Part shown: positions 12,245-25,000 of the stretch, one piece after another
How the letters are laid out: the number at the start of each line of letters is the position of its first letter
Numbering within the stretch: the first letter of the stretch is position 1
From: Sphagnum compactum
Taxonomy: Eukaryota; Bryophyta; Sphagnopsida; Sphagnales
Direction of reading: 5' to 3'
Assembly (NCBI GenBank): GCA_965153455.1
Contig: OZ234504.1
Location: 3,348,001-3,412,000, forward strand
Length of the DNA stretch: 64,000 nucleotides
Made by a program: the position numbers and the translations under genes
The notes under the pieces: generated by a model
Database searches by the model: none
What the model was told of the DNA's origin: nothing
Seen by the model: the letters and a program-made list of their open reading frames with translations, nothing else

Positions 12245-12639
12245 ATTTAAACATATTCATGTCGAGCATATTTTTATTGTTATTATTGTTCTTGTTATCC
12301 TACTTATTTTGAAACCATGTTTATGTCAAGGGAAAAAATAGTTGTGTTGATGGAATAAATTCTCATTGCCTTCACAATTATGCAACAAGAAAATTAAAAA
12401 CTTTGTGAGTCCATTGTTCATTTTCAAAGTAATCAAGTTTCAACATCTTTGAGGTGTGTTTCACCACACAACCCCAAGCTAGGGTTGTCATCGTGTCCAT
12501 GTGTCCATCATGACATGACGGATGCATTTGGAAACAGATGCACCCCTATGTCATGTTAGTATACGGTCAACCTAGGTCAAGAACATTCTTGGGTTGCCCA
12601 GGGCAGGCTTATGAACAATCAAAGCTAGACTTGTTTTAG
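12245..12639. other. AT-rich intergenic DNA
   Basis: No gene or repeat recognised. Confidence 0.4.
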
Positions 12640-13221
12640 TCATTATAAACCCTTTGGTGACTACAAAAATTTGGTCATTGTACCCTATGGCAATTGAAAT
12701 TTTTTCGATTGCCACAGGGTATGGCAATCAAAATTTTCCACTTGCCAAACCTTGTGGTAACCAAAATTTTCGGTTGCCAACCCTACAGCGACAGAAAGTT
12801 TTCAAAATGCTAGTTGAGAGAGGTTGCCATCTAAAGTCACCATTGAAAGGTTTTCAAAAACATATGGCATGCCACCCTTTTCTGACAATTGAAAAACTTT
12901 GGCCACCATTTGAAAAATTGTGATAGTTGGATGGTGACCATATTTTTTTAAAATCGCCCATCCTTGTGGGTGACTGAAACAAGCAAACGGGGGTCTGTCA
13001 TATTCCCCTTTTTTTTTATCTCCATCCAAAGGTGGTGATTGAATCTGATGACGACCAAAATGGTTTTGGTTACCATTTGATGGTAGTGACTGAATCCATG
13101 TTGTTTGCCATCTAACGATGATGATCGAATTTGGTGATGACCGAATGCATTTTGATCGGCATCCAACAAGGTCCAATGAATTCAACCAAGGCGAACAAAT
13201 TCAATTGCCATCTTATGAAAA

Positions 13222-13672
13222 CCCTTCTTTTTGTTTTCTATTTCTTCTCCACCATTTGGGTTTTTCTCACTTTGTTCTTTGGTTTTTCACCCCCCTTGTT
13301 TTATTTACATTTTTTTTTTCATCATAATGCCCCCCCTTTTTTTTCCTTTATTTTTTCGTATGCCCCAACTTTTATTCTTTATTCTTTCATACCCCTTTCA
13401 TTCAAATTTTTTTTTAATCCCCCCTTTTTGTTTTGTTTTCATTTTTGGTTTATTTTCCTTTTTCTTTTGTTTTGCCATGTGTTTTTTTCCCTTCTTGTTT
13501 TGTTCCCACCCCCCCTCTCCCCTAATTTCCCCTTTTTCATGCCCTTTCTCTTTTCCCTTTGCTTAGTCTTCCAATATTTCCCCCCTTTTTTTCCTTCTTT
13601 TTTTCCACTCTTCCTTTTTTTTCCCCTCCCCTTATTCTTATTGCCATTTCATGCCCTTCCCCCCATGCCTTT
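13222..13672 (+). repeat. Polypyrimidine tract (~450 nt)
   Basis: The plus strand is almost wholly C and T, in runs such as CCCCCCTTTTTTTT, with few purines. It encodes only phenylalanine/proline/serine-rich nonsense in every frame. It sits inside the quasi-palindrome field. Confidence 0.9.
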
Positions 13673-14100
13673 TTGGGCAACCGAAAAAATTCAGTCGCCA
13701 TCAAACATACTCCCACTATCAAATGGCAACTAAAAAATTTCGATCACCCAAGAAGGAAAGCAGGGAATGAATTTACTTTTCCCAAAATGATAGCACATGC
13801 CTTCACCCCTTTCCGTTGTCATCCGATGGTGGGGGTATGTCAAATGGTGATTGAAATTTTTCAATCACCAAAAAAGGGGGCTAGGCCACATGTAATATCA
13901 TTTTTGAAAAAAAATCATCCCCCCCCCCCCAATGCCCTCTTTGGCAATTGAAAAATTTCAGTTGTCATCCAATGGTGAAGGTGTGTTGGATGGTGATTGA
14001 ATTTTTTTGGTTGCCATTCAACACACCCCCAACATTCGATGATGATCAAAGTTTTTTTGCTGCTAAGAAAGGGAGGCGTGTCATATGTTTTTGGAAAGCA

Positions 14101-14116
14101 CCCCCCCCCCCCCCCC
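14101..14116 (+). repeat. Poly(C) run
   Basis: Sixteen consecutive C. A 12-C run lies nearby at 13919-13930. Confidence 0.9.
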
Positions 14117-14120
14117 AAAG

Positions 14121-14763
14121 CACACATCACTAACAAATTAAAGTCCCTTTACCAAATATCATGCATAATGGTCATGTATAGATCAAAATTCAATCAATTG
14201 GCATTTGATATTTCATGGGTCAAAACTACATTCAGAGCCAATTTCAATTTGGCTATGTAATGATGTGAAAAACTTGTTACTTGTCATGCCAAATCTTATA
14301 ACCTTAAATTAAGTTATTGCATAAGCAACTCAATTCGATAATCAACTTTTTGAACATCTCCAGGAGAAGTGTTTCACATATAAAAAAACTTCACATTTTT
14401 CATATTGTCCCAATTAATAATACCTTCACAAAAGAATGATCCCATGCAGATCGACAAAACACAATTCAAGCCCTTCACACAATACGAAAAGTAGTGGCAA
14501 TGTACAAACAAGTTTTGCTTGTATTATGAGATCAAGTTCATGTTGTTCATGAATGTCCAAAGAAGTGTGGTAAACATATAATGCATGCCACTTTTGTGAC
14601 CAACCCATAACTTGAAAAATTAGAAAAAAATGACATTAAATCTTAATGGGGATTGTGATGCTAAACCTCAATGCATCATGTCCCCACTAAGAAATGTGTT
14701 TTAGTTCACCATATGTTTCATTGGAATTTCAAATGAAATTGGATAAAATCATTGTGATTAAAC
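14121..14763. other. AT-rich intergenic DNA
   Basis: No gene or repeat recognised; it flanks the CACTA element. Confidence 0.4.
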
Positions 14764-15480
14764 CACTACTACCAAAGTGGGGTGTAGTTTACTAGCTTAA
14801 ATCACTATGGGACCTTAAAAGTGAAATAACTTCATTGCATTTTACTAATTTCACCTAGTGAAAGTTATTTCATTATAATATCACTATGTAGACATCATGT
14901 TTCATTTCTAGTTAACATAATTCACTATTATAATTTACTATAGCAAATAGGTTTATTTCTATGTTTTTAAAAATATTTTATCTATGTTACTTTATGATAT
15001 ACCCTATATTATTTTAAGCTACTTTAGTTATTCTAACTTATATTTTATGTTATTATAGGTTATTATAAATTATTGTACCCTAAATTATTATATGTTATTT
15101 TATCTTAAAGTATCTTAACTAATTTATTATAAGCTTTTAAATTATTTAAAATTAAATTATTCAACTAATTTTAGGCTATACCTTAGGTTATTTATTTTAA
15201 ATTATTCAAGGTCATTTTACTTAATGTTATTATAATGATTTTATCCTAAGCATAATAATTTTAAAATAATCTAAAACAGAATATAATGGCCTAAGGTAAA
15301 AATAACTTAAAATAAATAATAATAACCTATGAAAAATAATTTTAAATACCCTACAATATAATAAGTACCACTAGCCTATGATATTATAACGTAGAATATC
15401 AAACAATAATTTATAATACAATAATCACCAATAGTTGTAATATAACATATAATAACCAACAATAACTTATAATACAATAA

Positions 15481-16335
15481 CCATTAATAACCATAATAAA
15501 ATAGCCGTCAATAACCACTAATAAAATAACCACCAATAGCCATTAGTAAAATAGCCACTAATAGCCATTAATAGAATAGCCACCAATAGCCATTAATAGA
15601 ATAGCCACCAATAGCCATTAATAGAATATCCACCAATAGCCATTAATAGATTAATCACGAATAACCATTAATAGAATAGCCACCAATAGCCATTAATAGA
15701 TTAATCACAAATAGCCATTAATAGATTAATCACAAATAACCATTAATAGATTAGCAACCAATAGCCATTAATAGAATAGCCACCAATATCCATTAATAGA
15801 ATAGCCACCAATATCCATTAATAGATTAATCATGAATAGCCATTAATAGATTAATCACGAATAGCCATTAATAGATTAATCACGAATAGCCATTAATAAA
15901 ATAACCACAATAGCCATTAATACATTAATCACAATATACATTAATACATTAATCACAAATAACTATTAATAGAATAGCCACCAATAGCCATTAATAGAAT
16001 AACCACCAGTAGCCATTAATAGAATAACCACCAGTAGCCATTAATAGAAACGCCACCAATAGTCATTAATATATTAGCCACCAATAGCCATTAATAGAAT
16101 AACCACCAATAGCCATTAATACATTAATCACGAATAGCCATTAATAGAATAGCCACCAGTAGCCATTAATAGAATAGCCACCAATAGAATAACTACTAAC
16201 GGCCATTAATAGAATAACCACCAATAATTATTAATAGAATAACCACTAAAAAACATTAATAGCCACAAATAAAATAGGTACCAATAGCCATTAATAACCA
16301 CCAATAGCACTAATAAAAAAACAACCAATAGCCAT
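15481..16335 (+). repeat. 25-bp minisatellite inside CACTA copy A
   Basis: Some thirty units of AGCCATTAATAGAATAGCC plus ACCAAT, with common variants (AGATTAATCACGAAT in the second half). The corresponding place in CACTA copy B (about 41980-42090, inverted) holds only a few units, so the array expanded within the transposon. Confidence 0.9.
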
Positions 16336-16436
16336 ATATTATAATTACTTAGGATTGACAATTTTCAAAGTTTATATTTTTGTAATGTTCAAAATGAAGT
16401 ATTTGATAAATAAAATGTAATGTAACATATTATCAC

Positions 16437-16503
16437 AACAAGTGGGGTGGTTTGATGGTAAAGGTATTTGCCCCCATTCCAAAGGTCAAGGGATCAAACC
16501 TCA
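16437..16503 (+). other. tRNA-like module inside CACTA copy A
   Basis: TGGTTTGATGGTAA resembles a box A. GGGATCAAACC, about 40 nt on, resembles a box B, giving near-tRNA spacing. The same block heads 8813-8875 and lies inverted at about 41484-41550. Confidence 0.4.
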
Positions 16504-16945
16504 TGGGTGGTGTTGTGTGTGGTCAACATGGTATGTTGACCGAATATTTTCCTATCGAATTCCTAGGTTAGGTGCCTAGGTTGATTATGTGACTTACCTA
16601 CCTACCTAGGCTAGGTTTTTAACCTAGCATAAGTAGTGACACGTGTCAATAAATAATAGGTTTTTAAAATCATGAAATTATCAATAGTATTATATAGTAA
16701 ATAATTAAAATTTAATGAATTTCCATATTGGTTAGTTAATTAACTAGCAAGTGAATGGTTTGGTAAATTTGTATTTCACTTGAGAATAACCTTATTTCAC
16801 TAGTTATTAGTGAAACAAGTCATTGTTCGTAGCAACTGGTCCCCGTTCACTATGGGGTTAAACAATTTCACCTAGTGAAATTGTCCAAATTCACTCAAAA
16901 ATCTAGTGAAACCCATAGTGAACTAGGACGCATTTCCTAATAGTG

Positions 16946-17910
16946 AATTGACCAAGGTTATAGTGACTAGGGTCAAATCATTATGGAGATAGTGAATCCA
17001 TTAATAATTAATCAAATTCATTAATAATTAATTCATTTGGCTAGCCTCTTAATTTATAACCAAGCTTGGTTAACCTAAAAACCTAAATTAGACTAAGGTA
17101 TAAACATAGGCCAAGCACTTAAGAACCTAGATAAATTAAGATAAGAACCTAAGTTAAGCATTAGGAACCTAAATTAAGCTATGTATGTATGCTAGGTTAA
17201 AAACTAAGTTAATTTAGGCCATTTAACCTAAGTTAAGAACCTAACTCATCAATTTAGGGTGCAAGTGTGACGGTTTGACCCCGCACCTCCCTTTGCTTCT
17301 ATGTTTAAGGAAAACATCATTGACCATTGAACCACTATTCAAATGTGTAAAAATGTTTATCATCACATATTGTTATCCACATTCTTTTCTTAAGCTATGT
17401 GTAGGCTATCATAGGCTAGGTTCTTAAGTTATACTTAACTTAATGTAGGTTATTTTAAGGTTACCATAAGCTAGGTTTCTAAGTTAGCCCTTAATTAATA
17501 TAAACTGCCCTAATCTATTCCTAACTATCATAGCCTAGGTTTTTAAGCTAATATTAAATATTCTTAAGTTATGTGTAGGCTACCATAGGTTAGGTTCCTA
17601 AGTTATTGTAGGTTTAGGTTATGTGTAGGCTACCATAGGCAAGGTTCCTAAGTATTTATGAAATCAATGGTCAACAAATATTTCACCATCCATTTACTAT
17701 TGTATGCCATCCATATATTACCATAAAAATCAACAACTTACATAATGACATGTGGCAATTGAAAAAGGTTTTAAAAAATTATTTAAAAAATAGATAATGG
17801 ATCCTCATTGTCTAATTTAAATGGTTTTAAATGTGACACATGGCATAATACCAATATGCCATGTGGCATTTTTGGATTTTGGTCAAAATGAATTAAAAAT
17901 CAATATTTAA
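16946..17910. repeat. Degenerate TAGGTT/AACCTA repeats
   Basis: About 17040-17250 has AACCTAAGTTAAG words on the plus strand. About 17390-17660 repeats a ~60-bp theme (GTGTAGGCTA-CATAGG-TAGGTTCCTAAGTTA) several times. The rest is AT-rich. No gene is seen. Confidence 0.6.
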
Positions 17911-17986
17911 ATAGGTAGGTAGGTAGGTGGGATTAGGTAGGTATGTATGTTGGTTGGTTGGACTAGGTAGGTAGGTAGGTAGGTTA
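17911..17986 (+). repeat. (GGTA)n microsatellite
   Basis: GGTAGGTAGGTAGG runs interrupted by GGTTGGTTGG; it marks one of several such islands. Confidence 0.9.
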
Positions 17987-17994
17987 AGGAAGTA

Positions 17995-18210
17995 GGAAAA
18001 TATTTAAATTTTCTTTTAAGTTTAACCTTTAGGGTTAAACTTTTTAAAAGGTTAAGCTCTTTTGGTTCATCCCAATCGACATGTGTTTTTTTATGTGCAA
18101 GTGTAGGACGAAGCCTCTTCTTTATATAATTCTCAGAATGGAAGTGGAAAATACAACATATGGGATAAAAATTGAAGTTACAACTTAGTTGTAAACTAAA
18201 CTGCAACTAA
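17995..18210 (+). repeat. R1 repeat fragment
   Basis: Resembles 20730-20935 of R1 copy B (GTTCATCCCAA block, ACATATGGG block, and terminal AAGTTG/CAACT words). Confidence 0.5.
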
Positions 18211-18900
18211 AAAGATTATTTCATATCTTTGTTTTCCTTTTTCATTTTGTAAATTATACAACTAAGTAGATAAGTAATTAATTAACTATTTAAATTACTA
18301 AATAAAAAATTCATTTAGCTATACAAGATTAATTCATGATTCATAAATAGAAAATTAAATGATTGAAATAATAACTAATTAACCAAATTATCATGTATAA
18401 ATTTTCAATAATAACTTTTAAATTTAAAAATAAATAATTAGAATATTAACCAATTAATAGTTAATATCTTAGTAATACCTAACTAACTTATTAATTATAA
18501 TTTTTCATTTTTTTCATAAATAGAAATAAATAAATGATTAAATAATTAATTAATTAATAATGAAATAACCAACTTATTAGTCATAATATTTCATTGATGG
18601 TTTTAAAATAGTCAAATAAATAACTGAAATATTAAATAATTAATATTTAAGTAATAAATACTTGAATAAATAATTCTAAATTATTAAGTAATTATGCTTA
18701 AATAATAATAATAATATCTAATTAATAATGATTAATTAACCAATAATTAACTAATTAATTAGTTATAAATAATTGGTCAATAGTTCATGTAGAAACAAGT
18801 AAATAACTAATATATTAAGTAATTATGAAATATTAAGTATGAATTATTAGTTATCGATTGATTAAAAATAAGTGTAACTAATTAATCATCGATTAATTAA
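18211..18900. repeat. TAAT/ATTA low-complexity DNA
   Basis: Almost pure A/T sequence of TAATTAATTA words; no gene. Confidence 0.8.
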
Positions 18901-19379
18901 TAAGTGGGTAGTAATTTATGTAGGTAAACATATAAATAGATAGGTTGGTAAGCTACGCTAGGCAGGTAAACAAGCATATATAGGTAGGTTGGTAGTTATT
19001 TTGCCTAAATACAATTTTATAAATACACCAATGAAAACATACCCTCATTATACCCCTAATATAATTGACAAAAGTACATATACCTTTCATAAGTTTCATA
19101 ATACACCTATGTATATATCACTAAGGGCTATCTTAACACCCTAAATGTGCAATTAAGTTTGGTTCGATTTGCAACTAATGGGACATATGGACATGATCAT
19201 GTATGAAAACAATCTTAAAGTTCAAGATGAAAAAGTCATTAGTTGCAAATGTAGTTGTAGCATAGTTGTAGAATGGTCAAGGGGGCAAAATAGTTGTAAA
19301 ACCAATAAGAGTTAGTTGCAAATGCATTAGTTGCATTTGGAGGATTCCTTTTAGTGTTATTGGCCATTGTAGGCAATTA
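18901..19379. repeat. GGTA island and AGTTGCAA-rich R1-like stretch
   Basis: 18903-19000 holds GGTAGGT words. 19140-19340 repeats AGTTGCAA and TAGTTGTA words typical of R1 ends. Confidence 0.55.
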
Positions 19380-20280
19380 TTTTTAAATTATTTTAGGTTA
19401 TTTTACCATGGACTATTTTTAATTAATTTAAATAATTCCACATTGAGTTATTTAAAGTTATTTTACCTTAAGTTATTTATGTTATTTTCGACTATTCTAC
19501 CCTATGTTATTTTAAATTATTATATCATAGGCTTATTCCTAATGATTTTAAGTTATTCCAAACATTGGATCTTATGTTATTATACCTTAAGTTATTTAAA
19601 ATTATTTCACCCTAAGTAATTTTATGTTATGTATCTTAAAATATTTTTTATTCTTTTCACCAAAATTGTTTCAAATTTATTTTAAATGATCCTATCTTAG
19701 GTCATTTTATGTTATTATACTTTAAGTTATTTTTAATATATTTAAATTATTCCACCTTAAGATACTTTATGTCATTGTAACCTAGGTTTTTTTAGGTTAT
19801 TGTATCATAGGTTATTCCATTTTTATTTTTTATTATTTAAAGTAGATTTATTTTATGTTATTTTACATTATTATAATTTATAAAAAAACCTAAAATAAAT
19901 TAAATTATAATAGTTTAAAAATTCAAAACAACCTAGGTTATAATTTTAGAAATTAAAAAAAAATCTATAATAACCTAGGGTTAAATTTCCTAAAATATGT
20001 TATGACAAAATAACTTAATAGTTGAAAATAATCTAAGGTAGAATAAGATCTAGAATAATTTAAAGTGGAATAAAATATAATAACCAAAAATAATTTTGGG
20101 TCAAATAACTTAAAATAATTTAAGGTGAAATAACATAAAATAACCAATAATAATTTAAGTTACAATAACATAGAATAGTCAAAAGTAACCAATAATAACA
20201 TAATGAATAATAATTTGAATAATTATATAATTAGTTTAAGATATAATAATTTAAAATGACTTAAGTTTCAACATGTTTAA
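19380..20280. mobile_element. AT-rich foldback module related to the CACTA core
   Basis: The left half (19380-19860) repeats TTATTTTAGGTTATT words. The right half (19880-20280) repeats their complements (AATAACCTAAAATAA), making a large imperfect inverted repeat. The same arrangement forms the core of CACTA copies A and B. No CACTA ends are present here. Confidence 0.55.
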
Positions 20281-20346
20281 ATGAGAAGGTCCAGTGAATA
20301 TAAAATCAAACAGTCCTTTCGGGTGCCCCAACCATGCTTTGACCCT

Positions 20347-22008
20347 ACTATGCAACTCCATTATAATTATACCCATGATGTCATGCTAATATCATTGATT
20401 ATCATCCATCTATTAAAACATGACACGTGGCACTATAAATTTTTTTGACATAAAAATTATTATTTATCAAAATATTGATCTTCATCATTCATTATCATTG
20501 TTACAATGGTTCGAAATTGTGAAACATGGCACAATAAAAAAATTGCCACATTGCATATAATTATATTTTGGAATAAATAAATAAATAAAATTTATATTTT
20601 AGTAATTAAATAGGTCGTACATAACCATAGGTATGTAGGTTGGTAGGTCTTAAGACTTACATACCTATGTATTTACCTAAGAGTTATTTGCCTAGGGTCA
20701 TAGGTAGGTAGAAAAATAAAAAAATAACCATGAATTTTTTTTTTAATTTTATGTTTTTCCTTTAGGTTAAGTTTTTTTAAGTTCATCCCAAAATGACACT
20801 TGTATTTTACTATGAAAATATGAAAGAACAAACTTTTTTTATATAGTTTGTAACATGGATTTGAAAACAAAACATATGGGTTAAAATCTTTTAGTTATTC
20901 TTTAATTGCAAATTAAGTTGTAATTAAGTTGCAAGTATAACACTTAAGCATTCAGGGTAGGCCAAATCCAAGGGGAAAGCTCCATTGTTCTGGTGTCTAA
21001 ATAAAACTTGAACCCCTCCTATTGGCACTTTTGGGGCACTAACAATCGTTAAAAATGGAATAAAATTGAGAAAATTATGGCTGCCCAAAGTAAAGGGGGT
21101 CAAAAACTCAAAAAAACAAACCACCAAATGTTATAAAAGCTTGTTCCCAAACACCTAAAAAAATCCTTATATGTTGTTCTATTGTTATTAGGGTCCAGAG
21201 ATGATTCGTAAAACTTTAGGTGGCGCTCCTATAACACTTTAAATCGTTTAAAATGAATAAGAAATAAGAAAGTTATGAAGTTTGAAAGTAGAAAAGGTTT
21301 AAAGAGAAAAAAAAAGGAAAAAAATGTGTTTAGTAAATTGGAAAATTAATTTATGTTGTTATTTTTTCAGTACTCCTTTTCCTTTACATTTCAAAGATGA
21401 TTTCTAAAGCTTGAGATAACACTTCCATAACATTTTAAATCACTCAACATGAAACACATATGATGAAAATATAAATAATTGATGAATACGTATCTTTATT
21501 AAATTATATGTAGTTGTATTATAGTCATACTATAGTTGAATAATATACTTTAGTAGTGGCGCACTAGGGACTAGGCTAATTGTATTAATGTGAATCATAT
21601 TCAAAAAATTAGTTGTAAATGTATTCCATAATGGGTGGTGGAAATGTGGACATGTGGCATGATCGCATGTATGTACATTGTACTTAGTTGCAACATAGTT
21701 GTTGCTTGAATGGCACATTTACAACAATTCTAAAGTAGTTGCCACATGCAACTACAATGTAATTCTTGAAAAAGTTAAACATGGTTGACTACATATGTAT
21801 GTATGATGTGTATAAATTATTGTTAAAAGGCCCATTTTCAACTCACTTGTCACTATAATGCAACTAACTGGTTTGTTGAAATGGCAATTTATGTATTAAT
21901 ACATCATATTTCTAAGCAGATAGTTGCACAATAGTTGTATATGAAGTTTTTTTGAATTTTAATTGACGGGTAGCGTGGTTTCAAGAGATGTGATTTTTCA
22001 TAGTGAAT
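20347..22008 (+). repeat. Dispersed repeat R1, copy B
   Basis: Uninterrupted counterpart of copy A (5585-7966). It contains the 180-bp block missing from copy A and the unoccupied insertion site of the solo LTR at about 21830-21840. Its right end abuts the decayed Ty3 element exactly where protease-region sequence begins. No coding capacity. Confidence 0.75.
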
Positions 22009-22009
22009 A

Positions 22010-25000
22010 CACACTAACATTAGTTGAAGTCATTGATGGTTGGAGTCTTTCTTTGAAACCTATAACATACAAAATCAAAGCATTGGAGGTTACCATTGCA
22101 TTACACATTAGCAAAATTGTCTTCAATGTCATTTCATCCTTAGAAACCCCATCATCATTGGGTCATTTTGATTTGCTTTGCATAATCCACAAGTGGATTA
22201 GCATATGAAGAATCTTCATTTTGAACCACCAAAGCATGAGGCCTTAAAATGTGAAGATTTCAACACGAACATGTTTGGCAAAAATCATGCATTCAAAGAA
22301 ACACACGAAATGGATGCATCCAAAAATTCAAACATAAGAAAACCTTTGGTGGTATTTGAAAATCCAAGTGTTCCAAATTGTTATTCATGGGAGGAAAGGC
22401 TTTCATGCATGCGATAAATAAAGGAGATGCATTCTCAATTTATGTTTTCCCAAACCAAATGTTGAATCACATCAATATGAAATCCCTTTTCATACAAAAT
22501 ATACAAGGATGTGTTTTAAAAAAAGAATGTTGACACCTTGCCATAACACTAACCATATGATTGCACAATTGATTTTGAAAAAGGTACGCAACCTCCATTC
22601 AAACCCATCTACAATTTGTCACAAGATGAATTCATGACACTTTGAAAACACATTGATGAAAATTTCAAAATAGGGTTCATTTGACATTCCAAATCTCCAG
22701 CTCCTGCCCCAATCTTGTTTATTAAAAAAAAGGATGACTCCTTGTGAATGTGTGTTGATCATCATGGTTTCAATTGGCACTTTTAAGTTGGCTTACCATT
22801 AAGAATTGACATTCTTACCTTTGGTCTTAGGATTATTGGATTAGTTGAATCACACCAAGGTGTACACTAAGATTGATTTATATAGAACATACAATTTGGT
22901 GCGTATTCAAAAAGGTGATGAATAGAGGATGACATATTAAACACCTTATGGCCATTTTGAATACATTGGGATGCATTTCGACCTTAGAAATGCATTTGCC
23001 ATCTTCCAACACCTAAAAATGATGTTTTCCATGAGTATTTGAATGATTTCATGATATATACACCAATGACATTTTCATTTTCTCAAAGGACATGGAGCAT
23101 CAGAATGTCATGTACACTTTGTTTTGGATAAATTTAGGGAAATAAAACTTTATGCCAAATTAGAAAAGTGTAAATTTCATCAAACCAAAATGGAATTCTT
23201 GTGTTATATTATTTATAGATATGGCATTTGCATGGAATCCCATAAGGTTCGAACCACTATGGATTGGGCTATTATAGCTTTTGTTTGTGATGTTCAATGT
23301 TTTCTTGGATTTAGTAACTTTTATCAACATTTCATTGCACGTTATTCCATGATAATGACCCCTTTTACTTGTTTAAATTATAAATATTAACCTTTGTTTA
23401 AGGAGTTGAAGTTGAAATTGCCTTATTTTTTATTCATGTGGACCTTCCCAAATTTTTTTAAATTTTGGAGATGGATGTTTTTGACTTTTCATTAAGTGTT
23501 GTGCTTTCACAATTCGGAGAAAATGATATTCTTCACCTTGTTGACTTTTGTTTTTGTAATTTTTTTTTGTTAGATGAATTATGAGATTCATGACAAAAAA
23601 TAATTTAGCCATTATGAATATTTTTGAGGAATGGTATCATTTGCTTGAAAAAGTTCAACATGAAATCATTAATATTCAAACCACATAAACTTTCAATATT
23701 TCATGATAACTCATGTTTTGAATCAATGTCAAATTCAATGGGCATTGTCATTATTTCAATTTCAATTTATCATCACATATTATTTTAGGCACCAACAAAA
23801 CAAACATATTATTATGTTGTTCATAACCCATTCTTAAAAAAGAAGATGTAACTGATGATTAACAATTTAATGCCATTTTCAAACTTGAACACCTTCAACT
23901 TCAAACATGGTTGGTAATTTTTAATGACACAATTCTTCTTTGTTAATTTTTTTGAAGATTTGAAAAATAATTTCTTTGTTATTAACATCAAAGATGAATT
24001 GAGGAATCAAAATCAAGTTCAAAATCTTTTGAGTGATCATAACAAGTTTAAATTTCAAGATGGTTTGTTATATCATGATGACCTTTTATATGCATTTGAT
24101 GGCCATGTTCAAATTTTTGTTTTATAAACCAGGCTTGACATGTTGGTTGCATGACATTTTGGATTCAACGAGACCATGGAATTAATGTTTTGAAATCAAT
24201 GGTGATCATAACTTTGGAAGTATATGAAAAACTTTGTTGGTTTATGTGATGTTTGGGCACAAACAAAAAGTCTTTGTAATCATTCACATGGACTCCTTTA
24301 GCCACCACTAATCCTTACATTACCATGGTTTTCAATTTTTGTTGATTTCATCATAAATCTTTTAATTTTTAATTCATACAACTCCATTTCGGTAGGTGGA
24401 TTGATTAACAAAGATGATTCATTTCATTCCTTGTACAAAAAAAATAAAATAGTGAAAGAACAACCAAATTATTTTTTGATCATGTCTTCAAATAACATGA
24501 CATTTTTCAAAATATCATTTTTGATTGTGGACCTCTATTTGCATTTATGTTCCCAAAAAAACTTTTTAAACTTTTAAATGTGAAGGTGAAATTATCATCA
24601 ACTTTCCACACCCAAATGGATGGGCAAATAGATTAGGCTAATCCAACGTTCGAATAATATTTACATTGCACAAGGTTTTTTTACTTATGATGTTTTGATG
24701 TGAAGTACATACAATTTACATTTTAACTAAATTTGTGCAATTCTCATGATGTAATTTTGCATAAAATTATATGAGTTTTGTATTAAATATGAACATTCAC
24801 ATATGTCATTCAAAAACAATGTCTCATTTATTTAAATATATAAAATATTAAATACATACAAATACCGTTCATATTAACAATAACATGAAATTCATGCAAT
24901 TTTTGTATGAACCTATGAAAATCAAATTTCACACAGAATTTGTACGAATTATGAAGCCTTGAAAGTTTGTGATGGTGCAATTGAAAATTGGGTTGTGTGG

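Larger units (their letters stand above)
12640..14120. repeat. Degenerate repeat field of ~25-bp quasi-palindromes
   Basis: Repeated units resemble GGCAATTGAAATTTTTCAATTGCC with variation in the arms. Clear examples are at 12689-12713, 12723-12746, 12756-12778, 13725-13747, 13847-13870, 13942-13966 and 13993-14016. Each can fold into a short hairpin. Looser relatives built on GGTGATTGAA/GGTGACC fill 12820-13190. Open frames across here are low-complexity artefacts. Confidence 0.7.
14764..16945 (+). mobile_element. Non-autonomous CACTA transposon, copy A
   Basis: Begins CACTACTACCAAAGTGGGG and ends ...CCTAATAGTG, the inverted CACTA end. The left end matches the inverted right end of copy B (41059-42783), and the right end matches copy B's left end through the block ATGCG.CCTAGTTCAC. 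Subterminal TTCACTAG-type words occur at both ends, as is usual where CACTA transposases bind. Flanking trinucleotides are AAC and AAT, a near-match. The interior is an AT-rich palindromic module (about 14950-15480), a 25-bp minisatellite and a tRNA-like module, with no transposase. CACTA elements move as DNA through an En/Spm-type transposase supplied elsewhere. Confidence 0.8.

Noticed and set aside
13131-13733. 200-codon plus-strand frame
   Set aside because: Almost entirely Phe/Pro/Leu/Ser from a polypyrimidine tract; no domain or signal beyond composition.
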